A stretch of DNA of 64,000 bases from Prorocentrum cordatum (lineage: Eukaryota; Sar; Dinophyceae; Prorocentrales; Prorocentraceae): assembly GCA_963575745.1 (NCBI GenBank), contig CAUYUJ010005669.1, positions 1-64,000 of the forward strand, written 5' to 3'. A model generated the notes under the pieces. It was not told where the DNA came from. It worked only from the letters and a program-made list of their open reading frames with translations, and ran no database searches. Positions 20,837-31,624 of this stretch are shown here, piece after piece (positions within the stretch are counted from its first letter, which is position 1; every line of letters starts with the position of its first letter). A program made the position numbers and the translations under genes.

Positions 20837-21548
20837 TCATCGTTGCACTGTCCGAGAATGGCCGTAATGCTCGGCGATGCCGATATTTGCCAACTTGAAC
20901 CACAAGTATGGTCTCAGGGTTTTGCTTACTGTAGTATGTGCTGATCGTGACCTCAACCTTTCATACTCCGTCTCTCGCTTTGATATGTCATCTCGAGCTG
21001 ACTCCCTCCGATCGCTGTCTGAGACCTTTGAAGAAACACTCGTCGAATGCCTGCTGCTTTTGTAGTGGTGCGATCCTCTCACATGCTGTTCGAACTGTCG
21101 CCATTACCACTTGTGTTGCAGCAAGTGGGTCATCGTCTGCCTTCTCCCGAACTGCTTGAGTAGTGATCTCGGCCGTCTTACGTGTCAGATTCCATGCCTT
21201 TCCATTGAGTGCGTTCTTGAGCTGTATTGCGTAGAGCTTCTGGATTTTGCCTTCACTCGCATGGTAGCAAAGGATCGCTCTCTCCTCGATTTCCTCTCCG
21301 TATGCAGGGTCGCCGTTTTAGTGAACCGCGCCCTCCTTGTCCACGTAGAGGGGTCGGCCCTGGAACTGTTGCTTGGAAGTCGTCATCTTGATGCGCACGT
21401 TGCAGCTGATGATGTTGTCGTCCTCGCCCAGGCTGTCGCTACTGCTGTCGTCCAAGCTGTTGGTGATGAGGCCGTCGGTGGTTTGCAGTGCGCGGTGGTA
21501 TATCACTAACGAGAGAATGAGCGCCAACATGTAGTCTTGCACGGCCAC
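20837..21548 (-). pseudogene. Copia-like retrotransposon gag remnant
   Basis: On the minus strand a frame runs from 21548 with RPLYVDKEGAVH, meets TAA at 21318-21320, continues in the same frame with NGDPAYGEEIEERAILCY and LKNALNGKAWN, and ends at TGA 20988-20990. It resumes in another frame with SKRETEYERLRSRSAHTTVS and LRPYLWFKLANIGIAEHYG. The order (YVD start, GKAW box, aromatic-rich helix, late hydrophobic helix) matches gag proteins of Ty1/copia elements as I know them from dinoflagellates. One nonsense codon and one frameshift make it non-functional. No zinc knuckle or pol follows. The window here is AT-richer than its neighbours. Confidence 0.5.
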
Positions 21549-22135
21549 TCTATATGAAATCTTCGTGAACGTGGAACAGAAACTGCTCCGCTACCAGTGC
21601 ACACGATAGTCACACTATCCAACCAACCGCTCTTGATGCCGGAAAATACGTAAGCAATGTCTGTTTCTTTCATTCCGTATTTACGGTAATCGTCAGTAGG
21701 TGCGTCCCTTTTCCTTCCCGGCGGTGAGCCAATTGATTATGGGCGGCAGGAAACAGCAAGCACGAGCGAGAGAGAGAGAGAGCAGAAGCAGCAGAGCAAT
21801 ATTCTTATCTCCACTCTTTCAGATCACATTTCTACGAATCTGCATTTCACAGTAGGGACCGGGGGGTAACGCAACCTGCTGCATGCAGGTGCGTTCAGCC
21901 TTGCCGCCGGGCGGTGCGTTCGATACACAGGCGTTTCTGGCGCCGGGGGACGTCAGAAACACCAGGTGTATGAGCTGATTCGGTACCCCTCCGCTGTTCC
22001 CCCCTTCGTCCGCCCGGAGCCAACCAGACAGCGAACGAGCATTCCAACGCGCCCCAAGATGGTGATGGTAAGGTGTCAGCCTAGTGCACCGCAGCCGAGG
22101 TGCCGACAACAGCCAAATAGCCCCGATTATTCAAC
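21549..22135. other. No gene recognised
   Basis: Contains a short (GA)n tract at 21768-21784. No conserved frame. Confidence 0.4.
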
Positions 22136-22490
22136 AGTGTTGGGTCGCGGGTGGGTCGCAAATGGGTCGCGGCTGGGTCGCGGCTGGGTCGTTGTTGGGT
22201 TGCGGGTGGGTCGCGGGGTGGGTCGCGGGTGGGTCGCGGGGTGAGTCGCGGGTGGGTCACAAGTGGGTCGTGGGTGGGTCACGGGTAGGTCGCGGATGGG
22301 TCGCGGGGTGGGTCGCGGGTGGGTCGCGGGGTGGGTCGCGGGTGGGTCGCGGGTAGGTCGCGGGGTGGGTCGCGGCTGGGTCACGGGTTGGGTCGCGGGT
22401 GGGTCGCGGGGTGGGTCGCGGGGTGGGTCGCAGGGTAGGGTCGCGGGGGGGGTCGCAGGGTAGGTCGCGGGTGGGTCGCGGGTGGGACGA
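22136..22490 (+). repeat. GGGTCGCGGGT minisatellite
   Basis: About 355 nt of 10-12-nt units GGGTCGCGGGT/GGGTCGCGGG. The G-runs on the + strand could form G-quadruplexes. The Pro/Thr/Arg frames on the minus strand are repeat translations. Confidence 0.9.
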
Positions 22491-22497
22491 CGACAAC

Positions 22498-22513
22498 AAA
22501 CAACCACCACACT

Positions 22514-22559
<46 letters not shown>

Positions 22560-22612
22560 CCAACAACAGCAACAACAACAACATCATCAAAAACAATAAT
22601 AACAACAACGCA
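22498..22612 (+). repeat. (CAA)n microsatellite
   Basis: CAA/AAC triplets directly after the minisatellite, degenerating toward 22612. Confidence 0.9.
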
Positions 22613-22721
22613 CCAAGCAGAATCTTCACCACGGATCCCCACTTCAGCCACGCACCCAGGCACAATGCATGACCGTTCGGTCCCTTCGCTCTGATAATGT
22701 TTCTTGGTAAGGTTGCTCGAT

Positions 22722-22866
22722 GCGTCATGTTATCTGCTTGGAGGTCCGCGCGGATTTCTTTGATCGTCGCTGGGGTACATGACGCCGCCACTGGCGCGCT
22801 CCACGCGCCAGGGAGCACGGTCCACCACCGATCCAGGAAATTCGCACAGACCTCATGTTGATTATG
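22722..22866. mobile_element. Palindromic element, family 1, copy 3
   Basis: Left TTGGAGGTCCGCGCGGATTT; centre CTGGCGCGCTCCACGCGCCAG; right GATCCAGGAAATTCGCACAG then ACCTCATG. Diverged but complete. Confidence 0.55.
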
Positions 22867-22899
22867 ATTGTGCACGATGTTTTCTATTACAGGTCCGAG

Positions 22900-23349
22900 C
22901 ACAGAATATGACTACCACCACCAAGATCGAGAATAATATACGATGCGATTTGGCGCAGTTTTGCTATGCTGAGAAGCCCGCTGCCCACCTCCCGCCGCCA
23001 ACGGCAAACGGGCTGCCGCCTCTCTCTTAAGGACCGAAGCAGGATTCATCAAAGCACGCGCGGTGGTGGTGTATAAAATGTTGGTTACTAAGGGGAGCGA
23101 TTTTCATACACCACTACCAAGAAGTGCTGTTTCTGCTCCAGGAACTCCCCATGCAGCGGAGCCTGCGAGCTGCGCCGCGCTCCTTTTCGCCGTGGCGTCG
23201 CAGCGTCGTCTGGCACGACCCTGCCCCAAACCCTTTTTGTGGTGATTTATTGTTGTGGGCGGTGGTGGTGTATAGAAATTGGCCTCGCAATCGGGTCCAG
23301 GTTACTCTCTAAGTATCTTGCAACATGGTTGGGCACCCTCCTTCGTATA
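22900..23349. other. No gene recognised; small hairpin
   Basis: GTGGTGTATAAAATG (about 23066) pairs with TTTTCATACACCACTAC (about 23101), and a further GTGGTGTATAGAAATTGG lies at 23267. Otherwise unremarkable. Confidence 0.35.
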
Positions 23350-23523
23350 GAATGCGAAGCTAAATCTGACATCTCGAAGGTTCGCGCAGGCTTCTTGGAT
23401 CGGTGCTGGACCCCTTCGCGGCACATCTGGCGCCGCCAGTGGACAATGCTTGCTTATGTGCGTTCCGCTGAGCACACTTTGTCGGAAGTCCGCGCGGACA
23501 TCCGACTATTTATGTTTATGCAT
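23350..23523. mobile_element. Palindromic element, family 1, copy 4 (diverged)
   Basis: Left CTCGAAGGTTCGCGCAGGCT then TCTTGGATCGGTGCTGGACC; right GTCGGAAGTCCGCGCGGACA. The centre is less symmetrical than in other copies. Confidence 0.45.
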
Positions 23524-23629
23524 GTGTTCTCTTTCTTCGATCCAGGTCACCCCATGTGTCATGTTAAGTGTTCTGGGCTCTCTCATTTACACGTCCTCGC
23601 CCACGGGGCGCTCGCCGTGGCTCGGCGCG

Positions 23630-23800
23630 TCTCGCCCCCCCAGGCGGCGTGCATGATCGAGTCCGGGAAGTACGCCCGCTGCGTCGAGATTTGCGACATC
23701 GCGTTGGGCGTGGACCCAGATTGCGCGAAGGCGAGCGCGGAAGCCAAACAGCGGCACGATCGAATCGAGACGGGAAGAGTGGACACGAACACCAACATCA
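23630..23800 (+). CDS. TPR-like exon (putative)
   Basis: One frame encodes MIESGKYARCVEICDIALGV followed by DPDCAKASAEAKQRHDRI, with the helix-turn-helix residue pattern of a tetratricopeptide repeat (small residues at G/A positions, DPDCAKA at the end of helix B). The block follows a polypyrimidine run ending in AG at about 23642, so it could start at an acceptor. A second TPR helix pair lies 3.3 kb downstream at about 27020-27115 on the same strand. The gene cannot be named. Confidence 0.4.
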
Positions 23801-24742
23801 GTTCTCGTGTTCTGTTTTACCTCTGGGCTCGCCGCCGATGCCGCCGCGGACGTTGCCATCTGCGGCAAGAAGTCGTCTGCCCAACAGTGACCGTCTTTTG
23901 CTTTGGCAACTATGCGTTCTGGCATCGTGTCGTGCCCATTTTTGCAGTACCTCGTCGGGGCGTTTCAACAAATTGGTTGTGCAAGGGCAGTTGCAGTTGT
24001 CAGATACGCGGTCGAGTTGCAAGTTGAACGAGGGAAAGTGGAGGGTTAGGTTCCGGACGATCGCGAGAAGGAGAGACGGCTTGCGAGAGAGAGGGAGTAT
24101 GGGATATGCAAGGGGTGCATAATCAGGTGAAGAGAGAATGACAGATTGAGAACACCAAGCAGGCGACAACGGCGGATACTTGCTCGGGGCCGTTCGGTAC
24201 CTACCCAAGGCTCATCATAGAGCCGATCTTCAGGCTTTCTGGTCTAGTAAAGTAACCCAGCCGGGCTCTTCTTGGTGTGCTCAGTCTGTTATGGGAGCCT
24301 GCTTATCCACGTGTCAGATTGTTGGCGGACCCACTTAGTCTACAGAGATGGCGTGTCGCATGACTTGCGCGTCGTTGTTCAACTTGGGATTGCGCGTATG
24401 TCTTACAATATTTCAGCTGTGTTAAATCTGTACATATAGATAAGAAAAAGTCCAGCTGTCTGCGGCACACCCCGCCACCGCGCCTGTGCAACAGCGCAGC
24501 AGGGAGTAGACTGAGTGTAGGAACGGCACAATGCCGCCTGCTGGTTTGAAATGGGGCGGGTCGTGATCTCGACCTCGTCTCCTTCCGCGCGGTAGGGGAC
24601 AGGTCGAGTTCTCTCCCTTCTGCAGCTCAGCGAGCGGTCTGAACTGAGGCGGATCCTGATTTCGACCTTGTCTTCGTTCGCGCGGTCGGGAGGAGGAGGA
24701 GGAGGAGGAGGAGGAGGAGAGGGAAACCATAAAGACAATGAG
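23801..24742. other. No gene recognised; tandem pair of about 55 bp and GGA tract
   Basis: TGAAATGGGGCGGGTCGTGA-TCTCGACC (about 24547) is echoed by TGAACTGAGGCGGATCCTGA-TTTCGACC (about 24639), both ending in CGCGCGG. A (GGA)n tract occupies 24690-24720, just before the spliced-leader relict. Confidence 0.5.
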
Positions 24743-24779
24743 GCCGTAGCGATTCTGGCTCAAGCCATTCTGGCTCAAG
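24743..24779 (+). other. Tandem relict dinoflagellate spliced leader (DinoSL)
   Basis: 24743-24764 matches the 22-nt dinoflagellate spliced leader at 20 of 22 positions: G, CCGTAGC, then GATTCTGGCTCAAG in place of CATTTTGGCTCAAG. It is followed without a gap at 24765-24779 by CCATTCTGGCTCAAG, the last 15 nt of the leader with one T-to-C change. The second piece begins exactly after the internal AG of the leader (CCGTAG|CC...), which can serve as a trans-splice acceptor. This is the known signature of an mRNA that was trans-spliced, reverse-transcribed into the genome, transcribed again and retroposed again. Confidence 0.85.
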
Positions 24780-24780
24780 T

Positions 24781-25398
24781 TTGAAACTCGTTCCGCGGGG
24801 TTTCGAGTTTGTGGTTCCCGCCGCCGTGCGGCAAAAACCGTTGTGGCGCCCGACACATCTGTTCTCTCCCGTGTGCGGGGGGACGTCCGTTCTTGTGGAG
24901 CCACGAACGGCCCCCCAGTCTCGCTGGTGGGAATCATCCAGTCTTCGCCATGCTGACCCGTGGACGTGCGGGGCCTGCAGCAAAAGGGGACATTTCGCCA
25001 CGCAGGTTCAGTGTCGATCGTGTTTCGACCCAGCCCCGAAACATGCGCAACGTTACATCAGCAAGGCCGCCCCCCTGTAGCCCAAGGGGCAGGGCAACGG
25101 GGGCAAGCCTGATGGTGGCGGCCCTCGCGCCCCTCGCGGCGCTGCTCGCGGCGTTGGCGGCCGCGCTGGCGGTGATGGCGCCGCTACTTGGGGCTTGCAC
25201 GGGTCTGGGGCAGCCTTCTTCGCCAAGCAGGCTGACAGAGACAACCTTCTCGCCAAGATCGACAAAGTCATCGGCACCCTCGAGGCCTTGCTGGACTCCC
25301 TGAACGCCGAGATCGAGCGCGAGAGGGCGGAACGAGCTGTCCTGGTGGCTGAACAGCGTGTTGGCAAGCCCGTCAAAGGGGCGCGTTCATCTCCAAGC
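24781..25398 (+). pseudogene. Retrocopied zinc-finger plus coiled-coil protein, frameshifted
   Basis: Directly after the spliced-leader relict, one frame gives a Cys4 motif WTCGACSKRGHF...VQCRSC (nt about 24959-25026). A second frame, from about 25195, gives a heptad-like helix RDNLLAKIDKVIGTLEALLD and ALLDSLNAEIERERAERAV. A WxCxxC...CxxC finger followed by a coiled coil resembles the N-terminal protein of dinoflagellate LINE-type or other retroelements as I know them. The frame change between the two parts and the leader relict indicate a retrocopy that has decayed. The finger could bind nucleic acid; a host gene origin is also possible. Confidence 0.45.
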
Positions 25399-25639
25399 GG
25401 GCGCGCGCGACGGGGCGGGCGCGCCAGTCGCGAGCGCCCCGACCCAGGCGCGCCGAGGAGAAGAGGAGCATCCACTTCTTCCCCCCTCCTCCCTTCGCCC
25501 GCTGTCTTCGGCTGGCGGGGGGGGGGGTCCCATGTGCGATGCGTTATCATCTATGGAATGGTGTAGTTATGGGTTCCGGCGTAAACGCACGCGGTTTCAG
25601 AAATCCCGCCGACCGGGATCCTCCTGTGCCAGCGCAAGA

Positions 25640-26086
25640 CGATCGAATCTCAAGCCATGGCGAAACATATGCCAGGCCGAGGTATTCAGGCCCTTCGAGC
25701 AGGAGCTCACGTGGCAGAGGTTTGGGCCGCACGTCGCGCGCCGTTCGGGGTTCACCCTGGCGCGCGCGTCCTAGCTGACCTCAACACTGTCGCGGGGCTT
25801 GACGCTGCGCAACAGCGTCACCATCGACTGCGCCAAGGGTGAAGACGCTGGTCCCACGGGCATGTCGGATGAGCAGCGGCGGCTGCACATATATGTCATG
25901 TTTTCCCGCGCCACGCGCATACGGAACATGCTGGGTCTGCGGTCTCTCACGCGAGAGTTCCTACAGCGCGGGCCGCCGTTTCCCCCGCGGACGGCCTTCG
26001 GGGATCTCGGCATGACGGCGGAGAGCTCCAGGGCTGAGGCGGAACAGCTCGCGGCAGAGTTGGGCTTCGCTCTATCTCCCGCCTGA
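25640..26086 (+). pseudogene. Pif1/SF1-like helicase C-terminal remnant with in-frame TAG
   Basis: One frame reads WQRFGPHVARRSGFTLARAS, TAG at 25772-25774, then LTSTLSRGLTLRNSVTIDC and, further on, RRLHIYVMFSRATRIRNMLG and REFLQRGPPFP, ending in a normal stop at about 26084. GFTLxxA...QGxTL and YVxxSRAT correspond to the last helicase motifs (V/VI) of Pif1/RecD-like SF1 enzymes. The expected A(x)TxHxxQG segment is changed and interrupted by the stop. The N-terminal Walker A and B regions are not present nearby, so this is a 5'-truncated, broken copy, probably from a mobile element. Confidence 0.45.
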
Positions 26087-26129
26087 GTGCGGACGCGACT
26101 AACTCGAGCACCGCGGGCACATCCCAGTG

Positions 26130-26460
26130 CTTTGATCCCGCGCCCCAGCGGCCCGCGGGGTTGTCCCAAGGGCTTAGTGGGGGTTGCCCGAACTGCTTCG
26201 CGATCTGGCCATCGGGAACGCGCCCATGCCAGCTGTTGCGGTAACGGCGCCAAAGGGATCGATTTGCGTGCCATTGCTAGAGGGGTGGGGGAGGAGGTGG
26301 ACGGGGTAGAAGAGGCAGGAGGACAAGAAGGAGGCGAAGCAGGGGGTGGGATGAGGGCCTCCGCCAGGGCGAAAGAAGGAGAATGCTATGAGGACACGGG
26401 AACGGAGCTTCTGCATTCACAAGGGCGACGATGACATTCACCTCCAGATTCGATTGGAAG
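26130..26460 (+). repeat. Dispersed repeat R1, copy 2
   Basis: GGCCCGCGGGGTTGTCCCAA, CGCGATCTGGCCATCGGGAA, CGCCAGGGCGAAAGAAGG and GACGATGACATTCACC occur in the same order as in 12780-13110. Diverged. Confidence 0.45.
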
Positions 26461-26985
26461 ATTATCATCATTCCCCTCCCTCCAAGTTCAAAGTTGGCAG
26501 TCGCGGAGTGGAACGTTGGGGGGAGGGGGAGGCGTTGACCGATGAATTGTGACAGCGGCGTGAATGCTAGTTGTTGTTTTTGTTGTTGTTTCTTCCCCCG
26601 AGGCGTGTAGCATGCACAGCAGAAGCCCTGGCATGGCAATGGCGCGCACAGAGAGGGCCCACGCGGGGGGATCGTTTCACAGGGATAGCTGTGGTTTTTC
26701 TCGGATGTCGACGACGCACGCTATCCCCCAAACGCCAGCCGTAATATGCGGATGCGTGGAACATGTTTGGTGAGCTTTCGGGCTGCGCACAGACAACCTT
26801 TAGGTGGTTCCAGCTGGCATCAACAGTCCCCCGTAGTAGCCCGTGGCAGTCTCAACCCTCCAAGCTTGGGACGCGGAGCGCCCCAGGGGCGCCGACAGAG
26901 GCGGCGCCAGAGTGTTGAGACCGCGCAGGACAAATCAGGGGGCCTGTTGATGCCAGCCAGGACCAAACTTGTCGCGATCTTCCAC
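26461..26985. other. No gene recognised
   Basis: Contains a short (TTG)n at about 26570-26590 and GGCCTGTTGATGCCAGC at about 26940, one copy of a motif that recurs at 27.42-27.47 kb. Confidence 0.4.
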
Positions 26986-26999
26986 TGCATCCTCCTCTT

Positions 27000-27125
27000 C
27001 ATTAGATGCGGCCGCCAGACGATGACCGTCCCTGCACCCGCTGAGGCCCTCTACCGGCGCGGCCTTGCCCAGTACCGCATGGGCAACCATGCGGGCGCGC
27101 GCCCAGACTTCGAGTCGGAACGCAG
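27000..27125 (+). CDS. TPR-like exon (putative), second block
   Basis: The frame encodes APAEALYRRGLAQYRMGNHA and GARPDFE. ALYRRGLAxYRxGNHxxARxDFE is a near-textbook TPR helix pair. It may belong to the same gene as the TPR block at 23.63-23.80 kb, in which case the 3.2 kb between them would be an intron holding the spliced-leader retrocopy, the helicase relic and repeat R1. Splice sites are not clear; downstream it runs into a stop at about 27166. Confidence 0.4.
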
Positions 27126-27999
27126 GGGGTTGGGGCGGGTCGGTGGCTGCACTCAGAATTGTCGATAGCAGGTCGTGGGGGCCTCGTATGTCATTGCAGC
27201 TTCGTGTTTAGAGTGCATTTGCGTGCACGAATTAGTGTATGGTAGTCGATGAGCAAACACCAGTGTAGGTCGGTTAGCGTCGATTTCGCGTTGATTAGCG
27301 TTGACGCGCGTCGATTCGCAAGAGGGGGGAGTGTCAGAGCTTCGGGTCGCGCACAAACAGGCCCCACAGGGAGTCTCGGCTGGCCTCATCAGGCCCAGAC
27401 CGCCCCGGCCAATAACTCGGGGGGCCTGTTGAGGCCAGCTGGGACTCCTTGGGGGGCCTGTTGAGGCCAGTCCGAAGTTCCTGGGGGGGGGCTGTCTGTA
27501 CGCATCCCGGAGCATCACCAGGGCCCATCTCGATCTCATCGGTCGTTTCGATATCGATTCCCGCCGATTCGATATCCCGACGACCTGGTGCATCCCGACG
27601 GTCGCATGGCGAAGTTGTGCATCTTGGCGCAGCCGATCCGATCGGGTGTCGACTCCGTTCCGATGCATATTCTATGTGATTCGGTTTCCCGACTCGATGT
27701 TGGCCGATTGTGGAACCGGCGTTGAGGTGAGCTTTTGAGGCGAGGCCCCTTTTCATCTCTCGGTTCTGGGCGCCGGCGGCGGATTGGCCTCCTTTGTGTC
27801 CTGGCATCCTGGCACGTCCGGGTGCACGTCGTCGTCGACGATCTCTTTTTATCCACGCCTTTCCGCCGACCCCCAGCGGAGTAGAGATGTCCAGGGCGTT
27901 CGGTAGGCTATGCTGGAGTTGAGTGGCTGCGTGTCTTTGTTCACGTTCGTGAGGGTTCAACTCTCAGGGTCCTCTCGGAGGCTTTCGAGGGCATCTGGT
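27126..27999. other. No gene recognised; GGGGGGCCTGTTGAGGCCAG repeats
   Basis: GGGGGGCCTGTTGAGGCCAG occurs at about 27419 and 27453, with an opposing CTCGGCTGGCCTCATCAGGC at about 27373, giving a small inverted arrangement. The surroundings have many GATCGG/CGATTC words but no frame of note. Confidence 0.45.
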
Positions 28000-28500
28000 T
28001 GTTTTTTGGGTGCCTCTTGAAGCTTTTTCAAGCCTCTGGGGGGCCTCTTGGAGGCCTTCTGGGGGCCTTTTGGGGGCGCCTCGGGGGCCATGACAGAGGA
28101 AAGGCTGGAGATGTCAGTTCGTGTTGTCCCTCTTGGGCCTTTCTTGGGGCCCTCGTGGACCGTCGTATTCGGCAGTTTTCGGGCCCTCTTGGGGCCCCTC
28201 GCGCCGTCTTGGGAGGATCTTGGGGGCCCCTTGGATCGTATTGGACGCTGCTAAGACGAGGAAGGCGAGTACGTCGAGCATCTATGTTGTTCTGCAGGAG
28301 TGAAGCGATGTTTGCGTGTTATGGCTCTTCTGAGAGCATTCTCGGGCGGTCCTGGGGGTTTCGTTGGCCGTCTTGAAACCATCTTGGACCGTTGCGGGTT
28401 TACCTGGGCCGTCTCGACGTTCTCTTGGACTGTCTCGGCGCTCTGGTTGGGCCGTTTTGGGGCTCTTTGGAGGCTCTGGAGAATCCCCAGGATGCGTTGA
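28000..28500 (+). repeat. Degenerate GGGGCCTCTTGG tandem repeat, array 3
   Basis: The same word set as arrays 1 and 2 (CTCTTGGGG, GGGGGCC, CCGTCTTG) at intervals of 20-35 nt. Any reading is repeat-derived. Confidence 0.55.
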
Positions 28501-30119
28501 GGAGCTCGTCCCCCACCCATGGAGACAGCCAAATGTCTCACACGGCTTTTCGCCCCCGGCAAGAGGGGGTCGGCGGATTAGTTCCTGGCGTTGCTGGAGG
28601 CTCTCGTCGCCACGGCTGTCGGGCGGACAGTAGCGTGGGGCATCGAGGATTGCAGGACAGCAGTCAGCCCGAAAGAGGCCATGAACGGTCCCTAAACTGC
28701 CACCGCGGGTCCAAAGTGCGCACGAAAGGGCACGCTTCCTCATTCTTCCCTCCTCCTCCTCCTCCTCCTCCTCCTCCTCCTCCTCGGAAGGGCCTGGAGC
28801 AGCGAGTACAGTGCCGAGCCAGGCTGCGTCTCCCGATGCTGAGGAGGAGGCGGCGGCCTGGTTGTTTTCGGAGGGTGGGTCGAGAAGTGGGGCGCCCTCT
28901 GGCCAGAACCCTGTTATTTCATGGGGTGCCCCGACACCAGGAGGGAAGTCCGGGAATTTTCCAGAAAATCCTGGATTTGCCGGGGGGGGTCTCGACCCAG
29001 GCCCAGCGTTGCCGCCTCCCGCGGCGCCGTGAGCTGTGTGTGCACGAGTTTGTTTGGAGGGCCCCTGCTATGCCTGGTGTTGGCTTCGGCTCTCACCAGC
29101 GGTGGCTCGGTGATCGCTCGCGCCGCCTGAGGCGCTCTTTTAGAATCCATCGTTAGAATCCTCCCTTCTCCATCCTCCTGCTCCTCCTCCTCCTCCGCCC
29201 TCCGCCCTCCTCCTCCTCCTCCTCCTCCTCCTCCTCCTCCTCCTCCTCCTCCTCCTCCTCCTCCCCACGGTTACAGTGTCCCCCTCGTTAACGAACATTC
29301 GAAGCTTGGCGCGCCTCTGGAGGCTGTCCGCGACGGGCCCTGGGACGGGTCCGGGGGCGAGCAGAGACTTTTGGCGATTCGGCGACGACGCGCCGAGGGT
29401 TTGTCGCGCTTGCGCCCGCTGGGAGCGCACTCCGAGTTTCACACCAAACAGGGGGGGTCACATCTCTCGCGGACGAGCAAGTTTCGACCCCCCTGGCCAG
29501 CAATGAAAGGGCAGCCCTCTGCCCAGAGTCCCCCGGAACCCTTCAAGACAGCTCAAATCAGACCCCCCCAAAAAATCAGACCACCCCCATTGCAGTGTGA
29601 AATTCGTAGTAATTTGGTGTTCTCCATGGTGCTACGAAGCGTGTGAGGGGTGCGACGGAAAAGACGCAGCAGGCACCGTAACGGCATCAGCGGCGCGGCG
29701 GGGAGGAGAAGGGGACGGAGAGGAGAGGAAGGTGAGGTTCGGCGTTGTGGATTGAAAGTGAGGGCCCAACTCCACAGGAAAGTTGGATAAAAGAAGTGAC
29801 GAGGGTAGTAGGGAGTGGAAGTGGAACATGCCGCAACACCCAATGTTCGTTCAACTTCTCACGTAGTGCTCGTTTTTCCTACCCACTGTTCAGGGGCGAT
29901 GACCAGCAGGGTATGTTCTCAGGGCGGCGCCGTGGCATGGGAGGAGATGGCGCGCTCATCGGTGATGGCTTGTTTGCCTCGAGCTTCATTACACTTGACA
30001 TGCGTACGGTGCTCGTGCGCGTACGCTCTGCTACTCTGCTACTGCCCGCAAGTCGCAAGCGTGGAACGCAATCTTGTGGCCAAAATTATGAATCCTCCTG
30101 ATGTGATTCAGTAACCCCT
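28501..30119. other. No gene recognised; two CCT tracts
   Basis: (CCT)n at 28747-28787 and a longer (CCT)n at 29190-29265. Between them several 70-90-codon frames are open but none shows a domain. Confidence 0.5.
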
Positions 30120-30660
30120 GCGCTTTCGCCTTTTTCGGTCTTGCGAGCAAGAGGTGTGCCCAGCTGGTCCCAAGACTGATGTCCAAGAGGGGCCCAAATC
30201 AGCCCAATGGGACCCCAGGACAGCCCAGAGGGTTCCAGGAGGATTCCAAGAAGCCTCCAAGACGGCCTCGAGGGGTTCCATCCAGCCAAAGATAGCCCAA
30301 TAAAGCTCAAACACTGGTATATCGAGGCCTTCGATATACTGCAAGAGCGGCACAGGTAAGCTGCCACGAGGCCCCCGCAGACAGCCCGAAATGGCCCAGC
30401 GGAGGCGCCTTGCGAGCCCCAAGATGGCCCCACCGCAGCCCAAAAGCTTGGACCTGTTAGTTTGTGTTGCCCTAAGCTTGGACTTGTTAGTGTGTTTTGC
30501 TGTCAGGCGTTTCCCCTTCAGGTGTGTTGGGGAACGGTTCAGAAGCCCCGGTGACGGCCCAAGACGGTCCGAACGAAGCAGGCCTCAAGACGGCCCACGA
30601 GAGTTTACGGAAGGGGCCATGAGAGCCCCAAAACAGCTCAAGTGAGCGTTTAGTTGACGT
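30120..30660 (+). repeat. Degenerate CCAAGA/GGCCCA tandem repeat, array 4
   Basis: GTCCAAGAGGGGCCC, TCCAAGACGGCC, CCCAAGACGGTCC and similar words recur. Two copies of AGCTTGGACTTGTTAGT-like sequence at about 30449 and 30475 form a local duplication. Confidence 0.55.
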
Positions 30661-31624
30661 AAGAAGCTCTCCAAAGAGTTCCAAGACGCGCAAATAATGC
30701 CCAAGACGTCCTGATGATCTCCCAGGAGTCCCCACATATCCGTCAGGAGGCCCCCCAAAAGTCATCAAAATTGCCCACATTAGGTCCCACCAGCGAAAGA
30801 TTCCTGCTACGCGCAGGACCTCGAGTACGTTGGTACGGGGCCCTCGTGTCAGGCCCCAAACGCTCCGAGGGGCAGCACAAGGCAACCCACACGCGCTCCG
30901 AGGTGGCCTTCGAGGCCTCCTGGGCGATCCATGCTTCCCCAATGAAGCACATCGATGTGCAGCTGCTGGGAGAGGGAGGAAGAGGTGGAGGAGGATTAGG
31001 AGGAGGGGAGGAGGCTGCGCAAGAGCAGGACAAGAAGAGGCGGCGGCAGAGGACGATGAGGACGACAACGATTTTGAAGACGGAGTATAATGAAGTGGAG
31101 AGAGAAAGGGTCAAGTGTAAGGAGGGGAATGGGAGATTGTGGAGGGGAAGGTGGAGGATGCGGACAGGAACACAAGGAAGATCAGGAGGCGAATGTGCAG
31201 CTGTATTGGTCCAACATTGTGTTACGAGGGCGATGCGCGTTGTCACCGTCAACGTTGCTCCACTACGCAAAGGTATTTACCTGGCGACGTAATAATCATA
31301 GTTGCCTACACGAGCAAATGCGAGGTCATCAGCGTCACGTTTTATCATAACCTTTCGTTCACGGACAATGTGGTCGGTGGTGGAGGGGCTTGAGCTTCCA
31401 AGAGAGCGAAGCGCACGCGTGGTTCTAGGATCGCACAAATGGCGACGGGCTCCACAGGACCAAGGGTGGCCCATGGTTCCGAAACGCCCCCCCTTCCTTT
31501 CTCCCTCCTGGGGGTCTGCCCGGACTCCTGAAAGCATTCCTAGACAGCCTGAGAGGGTCCAGGGCCCAGGGAAAGGAGGGCCCCCCGAGGGGTCCTCAGT
31601 GGGCTTCAAGACGTAACGGGGAGC
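30661..31624. other. No gene recognised
   Basis: A GGA-rich stretch at about 30965-31010 and mixed sequence. No domain in any frame. Confidence 0.4.
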
